Below, piece by piece: positions 1 through 9,099 of a stretch of DNA of 64,000 nt. Numbering within the stretch: the stretch's first letter is position 1; every line of letters starts with the position of its first letter. The notes below the pieces were generated by a model. The model ran no database searches, had not been told where the DNA came from, and was given only the letters and a program-made list of their open reading frames with translations. The position numbers were made by a program, and so were the translations under genes. The stretch comes from JBBQZO01 sp038207625 (lineage in GTDB: Bacteria > Pseudomonadota > Gammaproteobacteria > Burkholderiales > Burkholderiaceae_D), in assembly GCA_038207625.1 (NCBI GenBank), contig JBBQZO010000002.1:310001-374000 (forward strand). Direction: 5' to 3'.

Positions 1-2025
1 GCGCATGTCCCAGTCCCAGATGCCATCGCCGGCCCCCTCGACGGCGAACACGAACAGCGCCTCGCTCTCGGACAAACGGGCCTTGGCCTCGACCCGCTCG
101 CTGATATCTTGCAGCGTGCCGACCCGGCGCAACAGCGCGCCGGCCGCGTCGTGCTCGGCGCGCCCGAGCTGATGCACATGGCGCACCGTGCCGTCCGGGC
201 GCACGATCCGGTACACCAGGTTGTGGCTGCCGCCGTGCTGCGCACGCTGCTCGCCCGCCTGCACCAGCGCCCGGTCGTCCGGATGGACCGCCGCCAGCAC
301 GGCCGCGGCGCTGGGCGTGAAACTGGCGCGCGCGCGTCCGAAGATATCGAACATCTGGTCCGACCAGCTCATGTCGGTGCAATCGGCGTTGCCCTGCCAG
401 TTGCCGATGCAGGCCAGCGCCTGCGCCTCGCGCAGCCGTTTTTCGCTGTCGGCCAGCGCCAGTTCGGCGCGCTTGCGCTTGTCGATGTTTTGCACCACGC
501 CGAGCATGTTGATGGCCTTGCCGTCGGCGTCGCGCAGCACCGCCCCCCGTTCAAGCAGCCAGCGCGTGCTGCCGTCGGGCAGCAGCGCGCGGTGTTCGAT
601 TTCAAACGGCACATCGTGCTTGACCGAGGCCTTGATGGCGTCCAGCACCGCCTCCCGGTCATCCGGATGGAGCGCGTTGACGAAGGTCGGATAGCGGGTC
701 TGGCGTTCGCCGGCAGGCAAGCCGAACAGCGCCGCCACTTGCTCCGACCAGTACAGGGCGCCGCTGCCGATGTCCCAGTCCCAGGTGCCGATATTGGCGA
801 AAATCTGGCCCTGGCCAAGCCGCTCGTTGGACAGGCGCAGCGCCGCATGGGCGCGCTTGCTGGCGCTGATGTCGGAGCGGATCGACACGTACTGGGTCGG
901 CTGACCGCTCGCGTCGGCGCAGGGAATGATGGTCGCCTCGACCCAGTAGGTGCTGCCGTCGGCGCGCCGGTTGCACAGGTCGCCGTGCCAGACGGCGCCG
1001 CCGCTGATGGTGTGCCACAGCGCACGGAAAAATTCAGGCGGGTGCGCGTCCGACTTCATCAGGCGGTGGGTCTGCCCGATCAATTCGGCGCGGCTGTAGC
1101 CGCTGAGCGCGCAGAAGCGATCGTTGACGTAGCTGATTGCGCCACTGGCGTCGGCGATGCTGATGACGGCGTGCTGGTCGACCGTAGTGCGCAACTGTTC
1201 GAGCCAGGCGCGGATGGGCGGCGTCGGCGCCACGCTGGCACGGCGCGCGCGCGCCTGCCCGACCTGCGCGTGCGCGCGCACGGCTGCCATCATCTGAACG
1301 CGCGGCAGCACTTTGAGCAGCATCGGCAGCGCGGCCAGATGCGCGCCGCTTGGTGGCGCCCCCGTGCCGATGCACAGCAGCGCCAGGTCGGACAGGTCGG
1401 CGCGACTGCGCACGATCGCCGCCAATTGATCGGCGCCGGGCAGGTCCAGGTCGAGCAGCAGCAGATCGGGCCGGCGCTGCGCCATCGCGTCCAGCACCAG
1501 CTGCGGCGTCGCCGCATGCTCGAATGCGATGCCGCTGTCTGCCAGCGTCGCGCGATCCGCATCGGGCTCGGCCGCATACGCCAGCACGTACGGCGGCGCG
1601 GCCGCGCGCTGCTCGTTCAGTGCGGCGACCAGCGCCAGCAAATGGGCGCTGGCATGGGCGATCGGAAAAAAGTGTTTGACGCCGTTCTGGTGCCATAGCG
1701 CCTGTTCGGCGAAACTTGATGCCGGCTCAAACAAGGCCACCCAGGCGCCTGCCATGCCGGCGCGTTGCGCCAGCGCGGCGCGCGCGGGCGCCGTCAAGCC
1801 TTGCAACCAGGCCAGTTCGGTCACCAGCAAGTCGCGCTCGCACAGGTCGTCGGGGAGTTGTTCGGCCTGCGCACACCCGCATAGCACCAGCGGCATGGTC
1901 AGCTCTTGCATGGCCACGTCGGCATCGAAGCGGCCCAGCGCGATGACGCGCGCCATCGGCGCAAGCTGTTGCGCGGCATTGCTGCTGCCCGGCGCGCGAT
2001 CCGGGTCGATTTGGCGTGTCTGCAT
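1..2025 (-). CDS. REC-like / multi-PAS sensor protein, C-terminus off the window
   Basis: Partial gene: the frame is open from ATG 2025 to base 1 (675 residues, no stop). Residues about 130-245 resemble a receiver fold with an aspartate in LLLLDLDLPG (D192 or D194), but the usual N-terminal acidic pair is missing, so this REC looks degenerate. Residues before it may be a second, more decayed copy. From about 265 there are at least three PAS domains in series (GYSRAELIG, then GTWDWDIGSG, then CIGNWQGN), each followed by a PAC-like segment, and a fourth starts at the edge (GDGIWDWD). Such sensors usually end in GGDEF/EAL or a histidine kinase domain; the output is not visible. No signal peptide or membrane segment is seen, so it is probably cytosolic. 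The start is the first ATG of the frame; no strong ribosome site is obvious. Confidence 0.85.
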   Translation of the reverse strand, partial: MQTRQIDPDRAPGSSNAAQQLAPMARVIALGRFDADVAMQELTMPLVLCGCAQAEQLPDDLCERDLLVTELAWLQGLTAPARAALAQRAGMAGAWVALFEPASSFAEQALWHQNGVKHFFPIAHASAHLLALVAALNEQRAAAPPYVLAYAAEPDADRATLADSGIAFEHAATPQLVLDAMAQRRPDLLLLDLDLPGADQLAAIVRSRADLSDLALLCIGTGAPPSGAHLAALPMLLKVLPRVQMMAAVRAHAQVGQARARRASVAPTPPIRAWLEQLRTTVDQHAVISIADASGAISYVNDRFCALSGYSRAELIGQTHRLMKSDAHPPEFFRALWHTISGGAVWHGDLCNRRADGSTYWVEATIIPCADASGQPTQYVSIRSDISASKRAHAALRLSNERLGQGQIFANIGTWDWDIGSGALYWSEQVAALFGLPAGERQTRYPTFVNALHPDDREAVLDAIKASVKHDVPFEIEHRALLPDGSTRWLLERGAVLRDADGKAINMLGVVQNIDKRKRAELALADSEKRLREAQALACIGNWQGNADCTDMSWSDQMFDIFGRARASFTPSAAAVLAAVHPDDRALVQAGEQRAQHGGSHNLVYRIVRPDGTVRHVHQLGRAEHDAAGALLRRVGTLQDISERVEAKARLSESEALFVFAVEGAGDGIWDWDMR

Positions 2026-2453
2026 CAGAACGAAATAAGGGTCGGGTACATCACCTGAGCGATCAGGCCGGCAAATCATACTGCACTGGGCTGATTACAA
2101 GAGACTTACACCTTAACATTCTGCGAACAATTTATGTTGGGAAAGAGTTGCTTCGCTGCCCCGCAAGCATCAAATCGTCTGAGCGAGACTGCAACACTGC
2201 TACCTAGGCAATGTTGCACCCAACGCGTCAGGATTGCTGAGGTTCAGGCGAGTGCCAACATCAGCGCGATTGGGGACAGTTCTCTGTTTCTCGGGCTTTG
2301 ATGAGTGAGTGCCTCGGTGTTGGCACTGTTCCTGTGCGCATCTGGATGTCGGCACTGTCCCTGTCCGCCTGCCCCTGTCCGCCTGTCCGCCGGCGGGAAA
2401 ACAATTGACATCTTCCCGACAGCAAGAAAACAGTACAACGTGCATATCGAACC
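2026..2453. other. Intergenic patch of unusual composition with short direct repeats
   Basis: 428 bp without a convincing gene. Short ORFs exist in several frames but none has a family signature or ribosome site. The segment is less GC-rich than the flanks and contains CTGTCC-rich direct repeats at 2322-2368. A TTGACA hexamer at 2405-2410 could be a -35 element for the ORF starting at 2454, but no good -10 lies at the right distance. Together with the odd codon use of the next ORF this suggests acquired or rearranged DNA. Confidence 0.5.
2322..2368. repeat. Imperfect 18-bp direct repeat pair
   Basis: GGCACTGTTCCTGTGCGC at 2322-2339 recurs as GGCACTGTCCCTGTCCGC at 2351-2368 (16 of 18 bases identical, start-to-start distance 29). 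It is followed by further CTGTCCGCC copies up to about 2393. The function is unknown; possibly a remnant of a repeated intergenic element. Confidence 0.6.
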
Positions 2454-3197
2454 ATGGCAAATATTGAACGCGCAATTGAGTCGCTCGAATCAGTTTATGC
2501 AGATGGGGAACGCGACTGGGCCTCGTTTGGCCAAGTGTTCGGCGAAGTGAGTGATGCGGACAGTGCTTCGCCGCCCGGGAAATCTGACGCTAAGCGATTC
2601 AACGCTGCCCTAGCGCTCGTTGCGACCTTCCATGCTAGCGGCGACTTTGATGTCGCTGAACTAGTCGATGATCCGGACAATGGCTGTGCATTCCGAACTA
2701 TGCTGGGTGCCTCTAGTGAGTTCTCGGAACGGAGAACTGAGCGCGTCAAGAAAAAGGGGATCGACAGCGCAGATGCCGTGGCGCGATTCAGAATAAGCAA
2801 GACTGGCCCCGACGCGAAGGCGCCCGTCGTTACCGACGAACTCGCCGCGTTGTTTCAGGCAATAACGGGGCGCGAGCCGAGAACGAGAACGGGGCTGGCT
2901 CGAATAGGACTCAGGCGGACTGGCTCAGGCGCTCCATCATCTGGCGCGCGATCGCTTCGGACTGCGCGCGTTTCGATTTGGCGCGCTCGGCCACCACGGC
3001 CGCTTCCACCGCGTTCGCTTCGGCCAGCCGGCACGCTTCACGCTCGTCGCGCAGTTTTTCTTCCAGCGCAGCGAGCGTTTCGGCTTGCGCTTCGGCGCGG
3101 CGCGCTTCCAGCACGGCCAGTTCCTGCTTGGCCTGGGCCATCCCACGGGTGGTATCGGCCACCTTGCGCTGCATGTCGGCGTGCGACTGGGCGCTGA
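2454..3197 (+). CDS. Hypothetical protein, probably truncated at its 3' end
   Basis: The ORF opens at ATG 2454. Its first ~152 residues (to about 2910) use a mixed codon set (many GAT, GCT, AGA, ATA, TTT codons), clearly unlike the GC3-rich neighbours. After that the frame runs antisense through the tail of the coiled-coil gene ending at 2911, and the translation becomes Arg/Pro/Ala-rich, as expected of a chance antisense frame. The likely picture is a gene whose native 3' end was lost, leaving translation to run on to 3197. No known domain was recognised; the first part is acidic and looks helical, with no signal peptide or membrane segment. No good ribosome site precedes the ATG. It may be a remnant of horizontally acquired DNA and may not be expressed. 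Confidence 0.4.
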   Translation: MANIERAIESLESVYADGERDWASFGQVFGEVSDADSASPPGKSDAKRFNAALALVATFHASGDFDVAELVDDPDNGCAFRTMLGASSEFSERRTERVKKKGIDSADAVARFRISKTGPDAKAPVVTDELAALFQAITGREPRTRTGLARIGLRRTGSGAPSSGARSLRTARVSIWRARPPRPLPPRSLRPAGTLHARRAVFLPAQRAFRLALRRGALPARPVPAWPGPSHGWYRPPCAACRRATGR

Positions 3198-5199
3198 TCA
3201 GCAAGGCGCGCTGGGCGTGCGCCTTTTCGACCGCTGCCTGCTGGGACGCCAGCGCGGCCAGCTCGCGCTGATGCGCCAGCTCGGCCAGCTCCTGCTCGGC
3301 GTCGGCGCGCGCTTTGGCGGCGTTGGCCTCGGCGCGTTCCGATTCGAGCACATCGGCGATGGCGCGGCTGGCCCGTTCCTGGGCGGCGGCGTGCTGGCGC
3401 TGATGCATCATCTTCTGCTCGACCAGCAGCAAGGCGGCGCGCTCGCTGGCCACGCAGGCCCGTTCGGCTTCCAGCGCCTGTTCGGCCAAAGCCTGCGCCT
3501 CGATGGCGATGGCCGCCCGCTCCTGCTGCACGCGGGCCAGTTCAGTAGCCGCGCGCGCTTGCGCCAGGTCCGCTTCGACCGCTTCGGCGGCGCGCAAGCT
3601 TTCGATCTTGGCCTGCGCGACAACGGTGCGGGTGGCCTCGACCTCGGCCTGCTGCGCTTGTTCGCGCGCCGCTTCGGCGTCGGCCTGTTCGCGCAGCAGC
3701 GCGGCCTGGGCTTGCTCGGCCTGGGCGCGCAGCGCGGCGGCGGCGCGCGCGTCCTGCTCGGCCTTCAATCGCTCCTGCAGGCTAGACAGGGCGCGCTGCT
3801 CCATCTCGGTGCGCTCACGTTCGGCGCCGGCCAGCTCGGCGGCGGCCTGCGCGGCCTGGGCGGCCAGCGCGGTGGCCTGGCGTTGCAGCTCGACCTGTTC
3901 GGCCTGGGCCGCCAACGTATCCTGCTCGGCCTCGTTTTCGGCGGCGGCCAGGCTGGCGGCCGCTTGCGCCAGTTCGGCGTGCTGCTCGGCCAGTTCGCGC
4001 GCGCGCTGGTGCGCCAGCGTTTCGAGCTGGGCGGCGGCGGCGGCGCGCTGCTCGGCTTCGGCGCGCAGACATTGCTGTTCGTGCGCCAGCGCTTCGGCTT
4101 CCATGCGGATGCGCGACTGGGCTTCGGCCTCCTGCTCGGCGTCGATACGCGCCAGCGCCACGTCGCGTAGCTGCCGGTCGACCGCGATGCGCGCTTCGGT
4201 GGCGGCAATGATGCGCCCGTCGGCCTCGCGCCGCGCGTTGGCGCTGGCCGCGGCCATCTGTTCAACGCGCTCGCGGTGGATCGCGCTGTCGCGCAGCTCT
4301 TTCTCCGACTGCAGGCGCAGGTGCAGCGACTTGGCGGCGATCCGTTCGGACTCGGCGTGCGCCTGGGCGATCGCCTCGCGCTCCTGTTCGATATGGGCCA
4401 GCGCACGCGACTCTTCCAGCGCACGCGTCTCGGCGGTGGCACGCGCGAACGCCGACGTCAGTGCAATCTGGTCGGCCTTTTCGCGCGCCACGGTCAGGTC
4501 AAGCGCCTCGGCTTCGGCTTCAGCCAGCAGCTCGGCGGTCTGGCGCGCGCCCTTGGCATGGCGTTCGCGTTCACGCGCCAGGATCGCCACGCGCGCGTCG
4601 GCGCTGGCGATGTGCACCACTTCCTCGTGCGCGGCATGCACGGCAGCCACCCGTTCGACCGCTTGCAAACGGGCCTGCTCAGTGCTGGCCTGCAGCGCGT
4701 CGGCCGCTTTATTGGCACGCGCGGCCAGCGCCGCCTCGGTTTCGATCTGCTCGACGGCGCGCTTGCGCGCTTCCTCTTCGCTTCTGGCGCGCGCGTCGGC
4801 GGCCAGCGTGGTTTGTTTGTCCGCCTCGGCGCGCGCGCGCAGTTCGGCCGTTTCCTGGCGCACCGCTTCAAGGCGCGCCATGCTCGCTTCGGCGGCGGCG
4901 CGCTGGCTGTCGAGCCGGTCGCGGTTGGCCTCGATCGCGTCCTCCGACGCCTGGGCGTTTTGCAGCGCAGCGCTGGCGGCGGCCGCGTCCATCGCGGCGC
5001 GGTCCTCGGCCAGCGAGCGCGCGCGCGCCTCGGCATGGGCGCGGCTTTCGGCCGCGCAGGTGGCTTTCGCTTCGGCCTCAACCCGCGCGATCGCCTCGTG
5101 GATCGCGCGCATCTCCATCTGAGCGCGCGCCGGCACCACCGATTCGGGCGTAGCGGTCGGGATGACGTCGTCGTCGTGCAGATATTGGATTGAGTCCAT
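2911..5199 (-). CDS. Long Ala/Glu-rich coiled-coil protein of unknown function
   Basis: 762 residues from ATG 5199 (a TTG start at 5262 would add 21 residues with no better ribosome site). After a short acidic N-terminus (MDSIQYLHDDDVIP) almost the whole chain is charged helix of Ala, Glu, Arg and Gln with frequent AEAEA, ARAEA and EQAE runs, i.e. one predicted coiled coil of roughly 700 residues ending in MMERLSQSA. No membrane segment, signal peptide, ATPase motif or enzymatic domain is visible, so it is not an SMC, TolA or myosin homologue on this evidence. A cytoplasmic rod or scaffold role (for example at the cell pole or with the cytoskeleton) is conceivable but unproven. It is monocistronic; srkA lies upstream on the same strand about 140 bp away. 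Low complexity makes homology searches by similarity alone unreliable. Confidence 0.75.
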   Translation of the reverse strand: MDSIQYLHDDDVIPTATPESVVPARAQMEMRAIHEAIARVEAEAKATCAAESRAHAEARARSLAEDRAAMDAAAASAALQNAQASEDAIEANRDRLDSQRAAAEASMARLEAVRQETAELRARAEADKQTTLAADARARSEEEARKRAVEQIETEAALAARANKAADALQASTEQARLQAVERVAAVHAAHEEVVHIASADARVAILARERERHAKGARQTAELLAEAEAEALDLTVAREKADQIALTSAFARATAETRALEESRALAHIEQEREAIAQAHAESERIAAKSLHLRLQSEKELRDSAIHRERVEQMAAASANARREADGRIIAATEARIAVDRQLRDVALARIDAEQEAEAQSRIRMEAEALAHEQQCLRAEAEQRAAAAAQLETLAHQRARELAEQHAELAQAAASLAAAENEAEQDTLAAQAEQVELQRQATALAAQAAQAAAELAGAERERTEMEQRALSSLQERLKAEQDARAAAALRAQAEQAQAALLREQADAEAAREQAQQAEVEATRTVVAQAKIESLRAAEAVEADLAQARAATELARVQQERAAIAIEAQALAEQALEAERACVASERAALLLVEQKMMHQRQHAAAQERASRAIADVLESERAEANAAKARADAEQELAELAHQRELAALASQQAAVEKAHAQRALLISAQSHADMQRKVADTTRGMAQAKQELAVLEARRAEAQAETLAALEEKLRDEREACRLAEANAVEAAVVAERAKSKRAQSEAIARQMMERLSQSA

Positions 5200-5341
5200 C
5201 GTGGTTCTCGCTTGGTGGTCGTTGTGACGGCGCAGAAATGCGCAGTCGGAAACTGGTACCAACGATTATCGAGGATGGGCTGCGCCGCCAGCAGCTTAAA
5301 GAGAGCGGTGAAAACGCCTCAGTTCAGGCTTATGCCATACC

Positions 5342-6352
5342 TCAGGCCGGCCACAGCGGCGCTTCGTCCATCAGCGCGATCTGCTCGCGCAATTCGAGGA
5401 TGCGATCCTGCCAATAGCGCTGGGTGTTGAACCATGGAAACGCCACCGGAAAGGCCGGGTCGTCCCAGCGGCGCGCCAGCCAGGCTGAGTAGTGGATCAG
5501 GCGCAGCGTGCGCAGCGCCTCGACCAGGTACAGCTCGCGCGGGTCGAAATCGCAGAAGTCCTCGTAGCCGGCCAGGATGTCGCCCATCTGGCGCACCATG
5601 TCGTGGCGTTCGCCCGACAGCAGCATCCACAGATCCTGGATCGCGGGCCCCGTGCGGCTGTCGTCGAAGTCGACGAAGTGCGGGCCGTCCGGCGTCCACA
5701 GCACGTTGCCGGCGTGGCAGTCGCCGTGCAGGCGCAGCGTCGCCACCGCGCCGGCGCGCGCGTAGCAGCGCTCCACCCCGTCCAGCGCCTGCGCCACCAC
5801 GCTGGTGTAAGCGGCCAGCAGTTCGGGCGGGATGAAGTCGTTGGCCAGCAGGTAGTCGCGCGGCTCAACGCCGAACGTGGCCGGGGTCAGCGCGGGCCGC
5901 TCGCTAAAACCCTTCAGCGCGCCGACCGCGTGGATGCGCCCGATGAAGCGCCCGATCCACTCCAGCACGGCCGGGTCGTCCAGCTCGGGCGCCCGTCCGC
6001 CGTGGCGCGCGAACACGGCGAAGCGAAAACCTTTGTATTGATGCAGCGTGCGCCCGTCTATGGCCTGGGCCGGCACGACGGGAATTTCGCGCTCGACCAG
6101 TTCGGCGACAAACGCGTGCTCCTCCAGAATGGCCGCGTCGCTCCAGCGCTCGGGCCGGTAAAACTTGGCCACCAGCGGCGCGCCGTCCTCGATGCCGACC
6201 TGGTAGACCCGGTTTTCATAGCTGTTCAGCGCCAGCAGCCGGCCATCGCCGCGCAGCCCGACGCTGTCGAGCGCGTCCAGCACGCAATCGGGGCCCAGCT
6301 CGGCGAACGGGTGGATAGGCGGTGTTTCTTTGGCGGGCGGCAGTGTATTCAT
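5342..6352 (-). CDS. srkA: Stress response serine/threonine kinase SrkA (YihE/RdoA family)
   Basis: 336 residues from ATG 6352; E. coli SrkA has 328. The fold is aminoglycoside-phosphotransferase/choline-kinase-like: a nucleotide-binding lobe (SYENRVYQVG; VAKFYRPERW with the likely ATP-contacting Lys), the catalytic loop LHGDCHAGNVLW, and the metal-binding FVDFDDSRTGP. SrkA-type kinases phosphorylate Ser/Thr in cytosolic proteins and protect cells from stress-induced death linked to the Cpx response and reactive oxygen. Start choice: the frame has earlier starts (6394, 6361), but MNTLPPAKETPP matches the family's typical beginning. It is divergent from the YecA-like gene with a 93-bp shared promoter region. 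Confidence 0.92.
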   Translation of the reverse strand: MNTLPPAKETPPIHPFAELGPDCVLDALDSVGLRGDGRLLALNSYENRVYQVGIEDGAPLVAKFYRPERWSDAAILEEHAFVAELVEREIPVVPAQAIDGRTLHQYKGFRFAVFARHGGRAPELDDPAVLEWIGRFIGRIHAVGALKGFSERPALTPATFGVEPRDYLLANDFIPPELLAAYTSVVAQALDGVERCYARAGAVATLRLHGDCHAGNVLWTPDGPHFVDFDDSRTGPAIQDLWMLLSGERHDMVRQMGDILAGYEDFCDFDPRELYLVEALRTLRLIHYSAWLARRWDDPAFPVAFPWFNTQRYWQDRILELREQIALMDEAPLWPA

Positions 6353-6445
6353 GCCACACATTGTACGGTGTCGCACAGTTAATAGCCCGCCCATCTTCGC
6401 GACGCGTTAAACTAGCAGCTTCGCCTATTTAAGTAAGAGCACGCC

Positions 6446-7144
6446 ATGCAACTCGACCAGCCCCTCAACGAAAAAGAATTTAACGAACTCGACCAATTCC
6501 TGCTGTCCGACGCCAGCCCGGAAGACGCGATGACGATGGACACGCTGCACGGTTTTCTGACCGCCATCGCGATCGGTCCCGACACCATCATGCCGGCCGA
6601 GTGGTTGCCGCACGTGTGGGGCGAGGACGCTAAAATCGTCCCGACCTTCAAGAACGCCAAGCAGGCCGACCAGATCACCGGTCTGATCATGCGCTTCATG
6701 AACGAGATTTTGGTCACGTTCGAAGTCGCGCCGAAGGAATTCGAGCCGCTGTTTTGCGAGCACGAGCACAACGGCGAGACGCTGATCGACGCCGAAGCCT
6801 GGTGCTGGGGCTTCTGGGAAGGCATGGAACTGCATCCCGGTTCCTGGTCGGCCATCTGGGACTCGAACCTGGCGCCGCTGATGCGCCCGCTCTACCTGCT
6901 GGGCGCCGACGAGATCGAGGAAGAAGAACTGACGCTGGTCGACGATCCGGTCAAGGGCCACAAGCTGGCCATCGAGATCGAATCGAACCTGCCCGACATC
7001 CAGCGTTTCTGGGTCCCGCTGCGTAAAGCGCCGGTGCAGACCATGAAGCGCGAAGAGCCGAAAGTGGGCCGCAACGACGAATGCCCTTGCGGCAGCGGCA
7101 AAAAATACAAGAAATGCTGCGGCGCCGATAGCACCGAGGCGTAA
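6446..7144 (+). CDS. YecA/UPF0149 family protein with C-terminal SEC-C zinc motif
   Basis: 232 residues. The N-terminal ~180 residues match the UPF0149/YgfB-YecA helical family (LDQFLLSD, MTMDTLHGFLTAIAIGP, WCWGFWEGM). The C-terminus carries a complete SEC-C motif, GRNDECPCGSGKKYKKCC, which binds zinc in SecA and many other proteins. The molecular role of the family is poorly known; the SEC-C tail suggests contact with ribosomes or the secretion machinery. An AAGAG ribosome site lies 8-9 nt before the ATG. A strong bidirectional terminator follows the stop, separating it from the convergent orn. Confidence 0.9.
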   Translation: MQLDQPLNEKEFNELDQFLLSDASPEDAMTMDTLHGFLTAIAIGPDTIMPAEWLPHVWGEDAKIVPTFKNAKQADQITGLIMRFMNEILVTFEVAPKEFEPLFCEHEHNGETLIDAEAWCWGFWEGMELHPGSWSAIWDSNLAPLMRPLYLLGADEIEEEELTLVDDPVKGHKLAIEIESNLPDIQRFWVPLRKAPVQTMKREEPKVGRNDECPCGSGKKYKKCCGADSTEA

Positions 7145-7152
7145 AAACCAAC

Positions 7153-7184
7153 ATGGCCGCATCCCCGATCGAGGATGCGGCCAT
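7153..7184. terminator. Bidirectional terminator between the yecA-like gene and orn
   Basis: A perfect 12-bp stem (ATGGCCGCATCC 7153-7164, GGATGCGGCCAT 7173-7184) with an 8-nt loop. It is flanked by an A run on the left (7143-7148) and ATTATTT on the right, so it can work in both directions between convergent genes. Confidence 0.88.
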
Positions 7185-7204
7185 TATTTCATCTGGGCGG
7201 CTAA

Positions 7205-7789
7205 TTACAGCTTGATGAAGTGCTCGCGGTAGTAGCGCAGCTCTTCCACCGATTCCAGAATGTCGGCCAGCGCCGTATGCTTCTGGTGCTTCTTGAAACC
7301 GGCGATCAGCTCGGGCTTCCAGCGCTTGCACAATTCCTTGAGCGTCGACACGTCCAGATTGCGGTAGTGGAAGAACGCTTCCAGTTTCGGCATACCGCGC
7401 GCCATGAAACGGCGATCCTGGCATATTGTATTGCCGCACATCGGCGATTTGCCGGCCGGCACGAAGTTTTTCAGGAAGGCGATCAAGGCTGCCTCGGCAT
7501 CGGCCTCGGTCACGGTGGACGCCTTGACGCGCTCGGTCAGGCCCGAGCGGCCGTGGGTGCCGCGGTTCCAGGCGTCCATCTTGCCCAGCGTTTCGTCGGA
7601 CTGGTGGATCGCGAACACCGGGCCTTCGGCCAGGATGTTCAGGTGCATATCGGTGACGACGACGGCCACTTCGATGATGCGGTCGCTATCCGGTTCCAGC
7701 CCGGTCATCTCCATGTCAACCCACACCAGGTTCATTTCGTTGGGACGGTGCGCCGCTGCCGGTGCTTGTAAGTCGGTCGCTTGTGACAT
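7205..7789 (-). CDS. orn: Oligoribonuclease
   Basis: 194 residues; DEDD-family 3'-5' exoribonuclease that degrades 2-5 nt RNAs and pGpG to mononucleotides, thereby also completing cyclic-di-GMP turnover. That fits a genome rich in GGDEF/EAL proteins. Signature elements are visible: VWVDMEMTGLEPDSDRI (Exo I, D and E metal ligands), CGNTICQDRRFM (Exo II), YRNLDVSTLKEL, and KHTALADI (Exo III with the catalytic His/Asp). The ATG at 7789 is preceded by AGAGAGAA as ribosome site. The N-terminus has about 14 extra residues compared with the E. coli enzyme. It is divergent from the protease gene at 7837. Confidence 0.97.
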   Translation of the reverse strand: MSQATDLQAPAAAHRPNEMNLVWVDMEMTGLEPDSDRIIEVAVVVTDMHLNILAEGPVFAIHQSDETLGKMDAWNRGTHGRSGLTERVKASTVTEADAEAALIAFLKNFVPAGKSPMCGNTICQDRRFMARGMPKLEAFFHYRNLDVSTLKELCKRWKPELIAGFKKHQKHTALADILESVEELRYYREHFIKL

Positions 7790-7836
7790 AATTCTCTCTT
7801 GGCCTAATCAATCTGCCATTTTCTCATAGGCGTCGC

Positions 7837-9099
7837 ATGTATTCACAATGGTTTTCAGTTTTGTTTGTTGCTTTTCTCGTCGTGACGGTGGCCCTGCGCT
7901 TCTGGCTGGCCTCGCGCCATATCCGCCACGTGCTCACCAACCGCGCCGCTGTGCCGGCCGAATTTGCCGACAGCATTCCGCTCGCTGCGCACCAGAAGGC
8001 GGCCGACTATACGGTCGCCAAGACCAAATTCGGGCTCGTCACGCTGGTGTTCAACAGCGCGCTGCTGGTCGGCTTCACGCTGCTGGGCGGCTTGCAATGG
8101 CTGTCGATGCACCTGCTGGCCGTGACCGGCCCGGGCATGGTGTTCCAGATCGGTCTGCTGGTCGCGTTTGCGCTGGTGTCGGGCGTGCTCGACCTGCCGC
8201 TCGACTATTACCGCCAGTTCGTGCTGGAAGAACGTTTCGGATTCAACAAGATGAGTCTGGGCCTGTTCCTGTTCGACATGCTCAAGGGCGTGTTGCTGGG
8301 CGCGGCCATCGGCCTGCCTTTGATCTGGGTGGTGTTGACCCTGATGGACAAGTCCGGCGGCCTGTGGTGGTTGTACGCCTGGGTGGTGTGGAGCGCTTTC
8401 CAGCTGTTGATGATGGTGCTGTTTCCGACCGTGATCGCGCCGCTGTTCAATAAATTCACCCCGCTGACCGATGAAGGCCTGAAGATTCGCATCGAAGGGC
8501 TGATGTTGCGGGTGGGCTTTGCCTCGAAAGGATTGTTCGTCATGGACGGCTCCAAGCGCAGCGCGCACGGCAACGCCTATTTCTCCGGCTTTGGCGCCAA
8601 CAAGCGCATTGTGTTTTTCGACACTCTGCTGGCCCGTCTGGCGCCGCAAGAAATCGAAGCGGTGCTGGCGCATGAACTGGGCCACTTCAAACTGAAGCAC
8701 ATCGTCAAGCGCATCGTGATGATGTTCGCCATCTCGCTCGGCTTCCTGGCGCTGCTGGGTTTTTTGAAAGACCAGAGCTGGTTCTACACCGGCCTGGGTG
8801 TCGAACCGCTGCTTAACCAGAGCAACGACGCGATGGCGCTGATCCTGTTCATGCTGGTGCTGCCGGTGTTTACCTTCGTGTTCGGCCCGCTCACGTCGAT
8901 CAGCTCGCGCAAGCACGAGTTTGAGGCCGATGCCTTCGCCGCCACCCACACCAACGCCAGCCATCTGGTGACGGCACTGGTCAAAATGTATGAAGACAAT
9001 GCTTCGACGCTGACGCCGGACCCGCTCCACTCGGCCTTCTACGATTCGCACCCGCCGGCGAGCGTGCGCATCAAACACCTGAACATGGCGGCCCGATGA
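7837..9099 (+). CDS. M48 family CAAX/Ste24-like membrane metalloprotease
   Basis: 420 residues. This is an intramembrane zinc protease of the Ste24 type with the zinc motif HELGH (H279, E280, H283) and a downstream EFEADAFA motif giving the third ligand. Several hydrophobic segments are visible (about residues 5-22, 65-100, 105-125, 150-172, 178-202, 290-310, 335-360), as expected for a seven-helix barrel in the inner membrane. Bacterial members are thought to process membrane proteins in quality control; no prenylated substrate is implied. The stop overlaps the next start by four bases (ATGA), and pterin dehydratase and rsgA follow in the same fashion, so the three genes are very probably one translationally coupled operon. 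Confidence 0.93.
   Translation: MYSQWFSVLFVAFLVVTVALRFWLASRHIRHVLTNRAAVPAEFADSIPLAAHQKAADYTVAKTKFGLVTLVFNSALLVGFTLLGGLQWLSMHLLAVTGPGMVFQIGLLVAFALVSGVLDLPLDYYRQFVLEERFGFNKMSLGLFLFDMLKGVLLGAAIGLPLIWVVLTLMDKSGGLWWLYAWVVWSAFQLLMMVLFPTVIAPLFNKFTPLTDEGLKIRIEGLMLRVGFASKGLFVMDGSKRSAHGNAYFSGFGANKRIVFFDTLLARLAPQEIEAVLAHELGHFKLKHIVKRIVMMFAISLGFLALLGFLKDQSWFYTGLGVEPLLNQSNDAMALILFMLVLPVFTFVFGPLTSISSRKHEFEADAFAATHTNASHLVTALVKMYEDNASTLTPDPLHSAFYDSHPPASVRIKHLNMAAR

Noticed and set aside
109..1698. 529-codon plus-strand frame at the left edge
   Set aside because: Antisense to a PAS sensor with clear domain motifs; no family features of its own.
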